From the NCBI GenBank assembly GCA_029261535.1, contig JAJDBF010000037.1, forward strand, positions 1-64,000: a stretch of DNA of 64,000 nt, written 5' to 3'. The stretch is from Nitrospinaceae bacterium (lineage in GTDB: Bacteria; Nitrospinota; Nitrospinia; Nitrospinales; Nitrospinaceae). Every line of letters begins with the position of its first letter. The stretch's first letter is position 1. The notes under the pieces are model-generated. The model was not told the DNA's origin and searched no databases. It saw only the letters and a list, made by a program, of their open reading frames with translations. This document shows, in pieces, positions 18,614 through 28,100 of the stretch. Position numbers and translations under genes: made by a program.

Positions 18614-19519
18614 ATGAAAAACACGACACCAAAAGCCGACATTTATACCCGCATCACAAATCAGATTATTACCGACCTGGAAACCGGGGTGCGCCCGTGG
18701 GTGAAACCATGGCATAGCGACCATGCCGCAGGCAGAATCACCCGCCCCCTTCGCCATAACGGCGAACCTTATTCCGGCATCAACATCCTGAGCCTCTGGT
18801 CATCCGCAACCGTTCAGGGATTTGCATCCCCGACCTGGATGACCTTTAAACAGTCTAAGGAGTTGAAGGCCAAGGTTCGTAAAGGCGAAAAGGGTTCTCT
18901 GGTGGTCTATGCCAACAAAATCACCCGCACCGAGGAAAACGAGAACGGAGATGAAGTTGAACGTGCTATCCCCTTCCTGAAAGCCTACACCGTCTTCAAC
19001 GTTGAGCAGATAGAGGGTCTGCCTGAACGTTTCTACGAGAAACCGGAACCGCGCTTCGATCCTGTACAACGGATTGAGCACGCGGAAGAGTTCTTCAAGG
19101 ATACCGGCGCAGATATCCGGCATGGTGGCAACCGCGCTTTCTACGCGATCCATCCTAACTATGTACAGATGCCTCCGTTTGAGGCGTTCTGCGATGCCGA
19201 AAGCTACTATGCCACCCTCGCTCACGAGGTCACCCACTGGACGCGTCACCCTTCTCGCCTCGACCGAGAATTCGGTCGAAAAAAATATGGCGATGAAGGC
19301 TACGCGAAAGAGGAGCTTGTGGCTGAACTCGGAGCAGCTTTCCTTTGCGCCGACCTTGAACTCACATTAGAGGCCCGCGATGATCATGCGTCCTATATTG
19401 CCTCCTGGCTCAAGGCTCTTAAAGATGACAAGCGGGCCATCTTCCACGCCGCCTCTCATGCACAACGCGCGGTGGACTTTCTTCACAACTGCAAAGAGCC
19501 GGAAGAAAAGGCCGCCTAG
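18614..19519 (+). CDS. ArdC-like antirestriction/zincin protein
   Basis: This 301-residue protein has the N-terminal ArdC-type ssDNA-binding domain (DIYTRITNQIITDLETGVRP, WVKPW) and a C-terminal zincin-like metallopeptidase domain with HEVTH at residues 204-208. ArdC proteins encoded on conjugative elements bind single-stranded DNA and protect incoming DNA from host restriction. The ATG at 18614 is chosen because AAGGAG lies at 18601-18606 and the domain begins at once. It is more GC-rich than its downstream neighbour. The 290 bp upstream holds no gene I can support. Confidence 0.85.
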   Translation: MKNTTPKADIYTRITNQIITDLETGVRPWVKPWHSDHAAGRITRPLRHNGEPYSGINILSLWSSATVQGFASPTWMTFKQSKELKAKVRKGEKGSLVVYANKITRTEENENGDEVERAIPFLKAYTVFNVEQIEGLPERFYEKPEPRFDPVQRIEHAEEFFKDTGADIRHGGNRAFYAIHPNYVQMPPFEAFCDAESYYATLAHEVTHWTRHPSRLDREFGRKKYGDEGYAKEELVAELGAAFLCADLELTLEARDDHASYIASWLKALKDDKRAIFHAASHAQRAVDFLHNCKEPEEKAA

Positions 19520-19527
19520 GCCTATCT

Positions 19528-19556
19528 ATGCCCCTCATTCGAGGGGCATTTCCTTT
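19528..19556 (+). terminator. Rho-independent terminator after ardC-like gene
   Basis: A perfect 9 bp stem, ATGCCCCTC/GAGGGGCAT, with a 4-base loop (ATTC) is followed by TTCCTTTTC. It lies 9 bp after the stop codon. Confidence 0.8.
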
Positions 19557-19636
19557 TCAATTTTAGCGTTTGATGTGCTAACTTTCCTGAAGGAAGTTAA
19601 GGGTATTTAATGTAACTAATTGAATTAGGAATATTC

Positions 19637-21751
19637 ATGAACAATCAACAACCAAAACCGGACTCAAAACGATATTCTGATCTAATTTCCGAAATACAGA
19701 ACGGCGTTATAAAAATTCCTAAATTTCAAAGAGAATTTGTCTGGAGCATAGATAAAACTGCCCATCTTTTAGACAGCATTCTCAAAGGCTACCCAATAGG
19801 TACATTTATCCTATGGCAAACGAATGAAAGAATTAATGATATAAAAAATATTGGTAACTTAATAATTCCCGATACTCCTGATGGAACCAAGGTTCAATAT
19901 GTTTTAGATGGGCAACAACGCCTAACTTCACTTTATGCGGCTTTTTTGGGAGCTGAAATCCAAAAACTTGGCGAAAAAAAGATCACGGATTATAGCCAGA
20001 TTTATGTAGATTTAGAAAAATCCGTTAATGACGATGATGAGCAAGTTATTACCTCTGAAAAACCAGAGGGCAAACATATTTCTCTGAGCGATGTTCTTAA
20101 TTTTATGGAGAAAATGACAGATATTCAAAAAGATTATTCCGAAGAACATTTTACTAAAATACATTCCTACTCTAGAGCATTTGACACATATGATTTTTCT
20201 ACGGTTTTACTGAGAAAAGAGGAAATAGATTCAGCCATTGAGGTGTTTACACGTATCAATACAGGAGGGCAAACGCTAACACTCTTCGAGATCATGTCGG
20301 CAAAAACATACGATGAATCTCAAGAGTTTGATATGCAGGTTAAGTGGTCTGAATTTATTAAAAAGCTACAGGATAAAAAATATGAAGGGGTATCTAGTTC
20401 GATTATTCTGAGCTTACTTTCTCTCATTTTAAGCAAAACAAAAGAGTGCAAACGCAAAATAATTCTTAAACTGGACAAGCAGGAAATCGTTGATACATGG
20501 GATGAAGCAATTTCGGCCCTGGAACATAGTATTGATTATTTTCGTACATCATATGGTATCCCCGTTTCACAATTATTACCTTATGATGCCCTTCTAGTGC
20601 CTTTCGCTTACTTTTTCTTCTACAATAAAAATAAACCTAATTCTGAACAACGCAAATATTTAGAAGAAATTTTCTGGCGCGTTTCGTTATCATCTAGATA
20701 CTCCAGTGCAACCGAGTCTAAATTGGCTCAAGACATTAAGCGGATCGATCTGATATTAGATAGCAAACGACCTAGCTACGAAGAAATTAAAATAAACTTG
20801 TCTTCCTCAGAAGACCTAATAAATACCAACTTCAGTGCGGGGAATAGCTTTTGTAAGGCCATATTATGCTTGTTGGCCTATCAAGACCCAAAAGATTTCC
20901 AAGATAATGGAAAGGTTATTCTAGACAATTCATGGCTTAAGGTGGCCAATAGTAAGAATTATCATCACTTTTTTCCAAAAGCGTATTTGAGGGAGCAAAA
21001 AATAGCTAATGCCAATAGCCTTATGAACGTCACTTTTGTCAGCGATCATTTAAATAAGCGCAAAATAGGCTCAAAAGCTCCTTCAGTTTATATCGACGAA
21101 TTTGCCAGCGAAAATGACAATATTTCTCATTCCTTATCATCTCATTTCATCGAAATGGAAGGGTTTGGAATTGAAAGCGATGATTACGATATCTTCCTGA
21201 AGAAACGGGCCGATAAAATATTTGGAGAATTGAAGGACAGGCTAAATCTGTCTCGGCCCGAAAAACCAGGCTCTGAAATTCATGAAATGATCTTAAATGG
21301 TGAAACAGACCTTGTTGAATTTAAATCAACCATCCGTTTCGATATTCATAAAGGCGAAGTCAATAAGAAGCTTGAATATGTTATTGCCAAAACTATAGCT
21401 GCTTTCTTGAATGCCGAGGGAGGCCATTTAGTCATTGGTGTTGACGATAACCAAAATATTCTTGGTTTAGATGCTGATATTAATACGCTGAGCAAACAAA
21501 ATATCGACGGATTTGAACTCAAGCTTATTGAAATAATAAAAAAATTCATAGGAGCCGAATTTAGCTCTTATATAAAAATTTCTTTCCCCGAAATTGAGGA
21601 CAATAAAATTTGTCTGGTTAAAATATCTAAAAGTAGTTGCCCTGTTTTCACTAAATTCGAAGATGGAGAAGATTTCTTTGTAAGGGTCGGATGTTCTTCT
21701 CAGCCACTGAGTAGAGAAAAACAAAGTCTGTACGAAAAAAACCATTGGTGA
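19637..21751 (+). CDS. DUF262-HNH (GmrSD/BrxU-like) protein fused to an AlbA_2 domain
   Basis: The 704-residue protein starts with a DUF262 ParB-like domain: IPKFQREFVWS near residue 27 and VLDGQQRLTSLYAAF near 90, the NTP-binding/hydrolysis signature. A central DUF1524-type HNH nuclease motif follows (KNYHHFFPKAYL near 440, then NRK-like NKRKIGSKAPS). From about residue 550 there is an AlbA_2/Schlafen-type domain (ETDLVEFKSTIRF, NAEGGHLVIGVDD). DUF262-DUF1524 proteins include type IV restriction enzymes GmrSD and BrxU, which cleave modified phage DNA. The extra AlbA_2 module is less usual. It is AT-rich compared with the ardC-like gene and separated from it by a terminator, so it is its own unit. 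Substrate is unknown. Confidence 0.82.
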   Translation: MNNQQPKPDSKRYSDLISEIQNGVIKIPKFQREFVWSIDKTAHLLDSILKGYPIGTFILWQTNERINDIKNIGNLIIPDTPDGTKVQYVLDGQQRLTSLYAAFLGAEIQKLGEKKITDYSQIYVDLEKSVNDDDEQVITSEKPEGKHISLSDVLNFMEKMTDIQKDYSEEHFTKIHSYSRAFDTYDFSTVLLRKEEIDSAIEVFTRINTGGQTLTLFEIMSAKTYDESQEFDMQVKWSEFIKKLQDKKYEGVSSSIILSLLSLILSKTKECKRKIILKLDKQEIVDTWDEAISALEHSIDYFRTSYGIPVSQLLPYDALLVPFAYFFFYNKNKPNSEQRKYLEEIFWRVSLSSRYSSATESKLAQDIKRIDLILDSKRPSYEEIKINLSSSEDLINTNFSAGNSFCKAILCLLAYQDPKDFQDNGKVILDNSWLKVANSKNYHHFFPKAYLREQKIANANSLMNVTFVSDHLNKRKIGSKAPSVYIDEFASENDNISHSLSSHFIEMEGFGIESDDYDIFLKKRADKIFGELKDRLNLSRPEKPGSEIHEMILNGETDLVEFKSTIRFDIHKGEVNKKLEYVIAKTIAAFLNAEGGHLVIGVDDNQNILGLDADINTLSKQNIDGFELKLIEIIKKFIGAEFSSYIKISFPEIEDNKICLVKISKSSCPVFTKFEDGEDFFVRVGCSSQPLSREKQSLYEKNHW

Positions 21752-21864
21752 TTGTATCAATTTATAGTTACTTCAATCCCAAACACCCAGACAACCAGTT
21801 TCCTTAACTTTTCGTTAATAATATCGAATAAGGATTACTGCAAGATGTGTGTTGTACTACAACA

Positions 21865-22112
21865 CTGATCTTGGCAAGGGAGACGCTGCGCTCTCCCGTT
21901 GCATCCCTCTAGGCTGTGGTGCTTTCGGGGTATTGAACCCCTCCCAGCACCAGTAAAACGTTTCGCCGTTTCATCACTCGCAAGAGGAGCGTTCCTGCTC
22001 CTCCTGCACCTCCATGAGCAAAGGGAGACTTCCGCTCTCCCTTGTGCAATCCCATCGTCCAACCTTCCGCAGGTTGGATGCGCGCCAACAGTTCCTCTTG
22101 TTGGATCATGGC
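21865..22112. repeat. Array of short perfect hairpins
   Basis: In a 420 bp gene-free gap, several short stem-loops follow one another: GGGAGA/TCTCCC, GAGGAGC/GCTCCTC, GGGAGA/TCTCCC again, CCAACCT/AGGTTGG with loop TCCGC, and CAACA/TGTTG. Most loops contain TTCCGC or TTCCTGC, and most stems are followed by TGCA plus a C-rich stretch. This regular arrangement suggests a functional structured region (transcript processing, transfer origin or recombination target). No coding sequence is visible in 21752-22174. Confidence 0.55.
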
Positions 22113-22174
22113 CAATATTTCGACTATTGGATTTCGACCAAGGAAGCCTCCTTGGATAGGCAAGTTCCCACTTT

Positions 22175-25100
22175 TTAAACTACCACCAGATCACCCTGGG
22201 TGATCATGTCCTGAACATCGGTCCATTGGCCGGTGATGTTCTCAACGCGCACGACCTGCTGGCTGGTGTAATCCATTCCAGTTCCATCACGATCCACGTT
22301 GATATAGGTATGGCTGCCGGTCTCCGACAACGTGACAAAGTCAGACAGGGTTGATGTAGTGGCATCATAGCCCTCAAGCACATCTTCTAGTCGGATCATG
22401 TCGCCCTCAACCGTGCTAAAGTCCACAACCCGATTGAGGTTGCCATCCATAGAATCGGCCCCGGCAAGAACGAAAGTATCAGCACCGCCATGCCCTTCCA
22501 TCCGATCGGTTCCGGCCCCGGCAAATAGCGTGTCATTATCGTCATAGCCTTTCAGGCTATCGTCCCCGGCCCCACCATGGATCAGGTCATCCCCGGCATC
22601 ACCGCGCAAGGTATCATTGCCAAGGCCGCCAAACAACTCATCCATACCGTCCTTGCCGTGCAGAAAGTCGTCCCCGGCCCCGCCTAGAATCGTGTCATCC
22701 AGGGTATAACTGCCATGAATGGTATCCCCGACAGATGTACCGAACACCCAATCATCATACCGATCAAGACTGGCCGAAGAACCGTCGGCGAACAGCAGAG
22801 TTTCAATCTGGAAGGTCGTATTGCTACTGAGCTGGTTATCAATTTCAATTTCATCGACCCCGGCATTCTTTGTAATCACTAACGTGGTGGTATCGCCCAC
22901 TTTAAATGCAAAAGACAGGTCGTTAACATCACTGATCTCATCGAACCGGAGAACATCAGCCAGCCCTTCCGTATCATAAATGTAATCAAGACCACTGGAA
23001 ACAATATAGGTGTCATCGCCTCTATAGCCTTTGAGACTATCATTCCCGGCCCCACCATCCATAACATCGTTACTGGCGAAGATATCGGAGCTATTATAGC
23101 CGCCGATCACTGTATCGTTTCCGGCTCCGCCATAAAGAACATCATCACCGTCCCCTCCGCGCATATCGTCATCCCCGGCCTCACCATAGAGGATGTCAAC
23201 GCCCAGTTCCCCACGCAACGTATCATTCCCAGCGCCACCGTAGAGAATGTCATCTCCGTCATCGCCTTCAACACGGTCCATACCGGCTCCGCCATAAAGA
23301 ATGTCGTTGCCATTGCCGCCACGGACATCATCATCGTCATTGCCGCCATGCAGCAAATCATCTCCATTATCGCCGCGCACTTTATCAATGCCGTCGCCGC
23401 CATGGATTTCATCGGCACCGTCCTTGCCATACAGGAAGTCATCCCCGGCATAGCCGAGAATGGTATCGTCAAGGCTGTAACTGCCGTGAATGGTTTCTCC
23501 GGCAGCACTCCCTAAAACCCAGTCATTGTATCGGCCAAAGGTCAGCGTAAACCCGTCATCAAAAAGCATGGTTTCAATCTGGCGTACACCACCTGTATCT
23601 TGCTGGTTTTCGATCTCAATTTCGTCAATGCCGGGGTTAAGGACAACGGTCAAATCATTCGTATCTGCCGGATTGGTAGTAAAGGACAAGTCACCGGCAT
23701 CAATACCCGCGCCAAAGACCAGCGTATCATTGCCGCCATCATCCTTGATATAATCCAGCCCAGAGGACACGATGTATGTGTCATCGCCCAGGCCACCATA
23801 AAGATTATCATCCCCGCTGCCACCGTCGAGCAGGTCATCGCCCAGATAACCACGCAATGTATCATTGCCACCTTCACCATAGAGCTTATCGTTGCTGGCA
23901 AAAATGTCGGAACTGTTATAACCGCCGGTGACCGTATCATCCCCCATGCCACCATAAAGAACATCATCACCTTCGGCCCCGCGCATGTCGTCATCACCAT
24001 CATCACCATACAGCACATCCTGGCCCAGTTCGCCGCGCAACGTATCGTTCCCCGCGCCGCCATGAAGCTCATCATTACCGTCGTCACCTTCCAGACGGTC
24101 TATACCAGCACCTCCAAATAATGTGTCATTGTCATTGCCGCCACGGACATCGTCGTCATCATTACCGCCGTGGAGAATATCGTCGCCATCGTCACCGCGT
24201 ACCGTGTCATTCCCGTCGCCACCAAGAACTTCATCATTCCCACCTTTGCCGTATAAGAAATCATCACCAAGATAACCGTAAATCGTATCATCCGCCGATG
24301 TTCCGTCTATGGTATCAGCCAAATCAGTGCCTTCTATCAGACTGAATACAGACAATGTAAGGTCGTGGCTCACTTGCCCCGAACCATCCGAAGCAATAAT
24401 TTTTATAGCAAGCTCTTCTGGAAGCGCTGGTGCTGTTCCCAATAGTTTTTGAGTTTGCGGATCAAACGTAAGCCAAGACGGCAATGCTGAACCATCCTGC
24501 AATGTTGCCGTATAAGACAAGAAATCTCCCTCAGCGTCAGGAAACTTCGCAAAGAATAGTGCCAGCGTATTTGTCCCTACATTAAGAATACCTCCCATAG
24601 CTCCGGCAACAGGAGTATCATTGACAGGATTCACGTCTATAGAGGCAGTAGCAGTAGCTGTTCCTTCGTTAGAATCCTTTACTTCGTAAACAAACGAGTC
24701 AGAACCATAATAGTTGGCATTTGGAATGTAGATATAGTTACCAGCGCCATCATCGGTGAGGACACCATGTTCCGGACCTGTTATAATCTTTGTAAAACTT
24801 GGAACCCCATCCTCCGTATCCACATCATTAGCCAAAAGATCTGTGTTTGTAAAAGCAAGGGAGGTATCTTCATTGGTTGCGAATGAATCATTTTTTGGGT
24901 CAGGAAGCTTGTCTTCCGAGAAAATAAAATTATTCGGTACAAGAGCACTCGTATCGGAAAAACCAAGTAATAATATTTCCTGATCTACTGCACCTTGAGT
25001 TAACCAAATTCTTATTGCATCTTCTGGAACTCCCCCCACAGTGATTTGGGCAATTTCCAAACTCAGGTCACCAAAACTTCGTATTTCAGAGAATTCCCTG

Positions 25101-28100
25101 AGATCAATTCTTTCGAAAGAAAGTTCAAAATCATGAATTAAATCTGCACCACTGGTCCCCGAACTTAGGCGATGTGCAATATAAGTTTCAGAACCTGCGC
25201 CGCCAATTGCTTGGTCCCCGCCACCATCCAAATGAATAATATCATTGCCGGAGTTTCCAAGGAGAAGATCGGCACCTTCACCGCCATCAAGAATATCCCT
25301 CTGGCCACTACCATGCAGGGTGTCATTCCCAGCTTCACCATAAAGTATATCTTCCCCGCCTGTACTGTTAGAACTACTTGAGCTTCCTACAAGAATGTCA
25401 TCACCATCACCGCCATAAAGAGTATCATCGCCCCAACCACCAAAGAGTGTGTCATTTCCTTCAAGGCCGTAGATTTCATGACCTTCGAAAGTATCTCCTA
25501 TTGAGAAATTCTCATCGCCAATTGTTCCTATAAACTTTTCCAATCTTACTAGTTGATGTGTAAAGTTAGCATCAAAAATAAAATCAGCGTTAGTTATGGA
25601 AGATGGAAGAATTCCTATAAGTATAATTTCTTCTCCCCCAGGGAGAGAAATTCTTGTATCTGTTCCCTCCTGAACAAGAGTAAGTCCGCTTATATCTACG
25701 ACACCTTCATAATTAGCAATGCGAATTTTATCGCCGTCGCCCTGGCTAAAGTCCTGAATAAGCTGCTCACCCACATCACCTTTTTGCAAGATAAAGTTAT
25801 CTGCTCCAGCCCCCCCTGTAAGGGTATTAACCCCTGATTTTCCTAGAATCCAGTCATCACCAGCCCCACCATCAACTGTATCATCGCCCCTACCGGCCCA
25901 AATGAGGTTATTGTCATCATTACCCTGGAGATTATCATTGCCGTCCCCAGTGAAGAGGCGCTCAATAGTTGTGCCGACCGCAATATTTAAAGTTTTTCCT
26001 GCCAGAGAAGAAGCTGTTCCCGATGTTAAATTAATAGTTACATCACCCGTTATAGCTGCAACATTTAGGGTATCGTCCTCGAAGGTGCTTTCAGTAGAAT
26101 CTTGTAAGGTCTCTCTTCCTGGATCAGTTTGATCCAGATACTCATCAGTATAGATATAAGTTGTATTGGGTGGAGGGAGCGTGCCAACGAAGGTTGTTAC
26201 TGGTTCTCCTATTAATTCCAGAGACCAGCTTCTTAATATTCCGACTGACCCGCCATTCGCATCTGTGACCTCCAGAGTCCATGTGCCTTCAGCATTTTCC
26301 CCCACATGAGCCCGGCTTCCAAAGGTAAAAGTCATGTCCTCTGCCCCATGCCCCAAATCACCGGGATTATCAGGAGCTTTTCCTAACCGGTCCAGAAGAA
26401 TACTTTCCGTACCATCAGGTGAAGTTATTTTGACAATAAGATCTCCAACTTGTGGATGCGTAAAGTCGAGCGTAACATTAACATGCTCTAACGGCACCGG
26501 CGCATCAACTAAAATGCTGTCTGTTAACGTTCCGCCGTCAGGAATAGTCTGGTTTGTAACATTACCCGCGAATGAAACGTCACCACGATTATGATTTGTT
26601 TCCTGTTTATGCCACGTTTCAGCTAAACGCACAGCAGCAAGAGCATCTACATTTCCAAATCCGTAATCGTGGCTAAAATGAAGCCCGCCGCCATTCCAGT
26701 TTGGCGCGCCGTTCGTTTGCCAGGTCGTATTGGAGTCGTCCACAATTCTGGCAGAGTAAGCCAGAATTTCCTGGATATCCCGGTAGCCAAGATCGGGGTT
26801 GGCCTCCAACATGAGAGCCACAACGCCCGAAACAATGGGAGCGGCAAAGGAGCTTCCTTCGGCATCATCATGAGTATTGCCGAATGTGGAACCATTGGAA
26901 TTTTCTAATAATAAAGACGTTGACGTGACATGTGATCCTGGTGCAGAAACATGGATGTTTGCTCCTAGGGTGCTAAAAGGTTCCTGGTATATTTCCAAAG
27001 AGGCAAGATCCGTTATTTTATTAATGGCCCCTACGGTGATCACATATTCGTTATTGGTATTATTGTAGACATTTGCATTATCGCCGCCGGCGCGGTCATT
27101 ACCGGCCGCAAAAATAATAACGGTTCCAAGCCCCTCTCGCCCTAGATTAGAAGGAGTCTGGTAAAAGCCAATATTCTCAGGAAAATCATTATGGTTGTCT
27201 AAAAAAGGTTGAGTCCACCCCCAACTGTTATTAACAATATCGTAATTTCCATAAGATCCAACGTCAGGAGATGGCTCCTCTCCTTTGCCGATTCCAGAGA
27301 TTGTTGAGTCATAAGCTACCCCAATGCTGCCTTCCCCATTCTTGGAGGCAGCAATGATCCCGGAGACTAATGTGGGGTGCCAACTGATATCATCATTGTT
27401 TACGTTATCAACCGTATTCTGGTTTACGTTGTCGATAAGGTCTGGATGACTTGCATCAAAAATATCAATTTCGAAAACGCCAATATTGACGCCGCTACCG
27501 GTGTAATCATCCCACACTGGCAGGATATTGATGTCATTTAGATACCACTGGTCATAGAAGAGAGGGTCTGTTGGATGATTATCCTGCTTTAAAAAGACAG
27601 TCCCCTTTACCTCCGCCGAAGCGCCCGTTACATCTTCAATAGCAAGAGCCCCGGCATTTCCGGCGCTATCTGCAATTGTGTATTTAAAGGACATGACCCC
27701 TTGATATGATGCATCCGGGGTGAAGACAACATCACCGTTGCCATCCAGAACTGCCGCCCCTCCTACTACATTGGTAAGCCCTGTGATATGAAGAATCTCA
27801 CCCTGATAATCAATATCATTAGCAAGAATATCTGAGGCTAGAAGTGTGTGAGGGCCATTGCCGTTAATGGCAATAATGTCGTTGGCCGTTAGGGGGGCTT
27901 GCAGGTTTAAGGAGACTTCCTTCACATTTTTAAAATTAAGCGCCTCAATGTCGGTAAGAATATCTATGCCATCACGGCCTGCAACAGTATCTTCGACAAG
28001 CACCGTTCCGTCTACCTGAGTAGTTACGTTATACTCGTTTAGTTCTCCCTTGTATTCAGCAACATCATAGCCAGCACCACCGAACAGTTTGTCATTGCCA

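Noticed and set aside
21865-22112. CRISPR array
   Set aside because: The repeated hairpins differ in sequence and spacing, no unit of 25-37 bp recurs exactly, and no cas genes are present.
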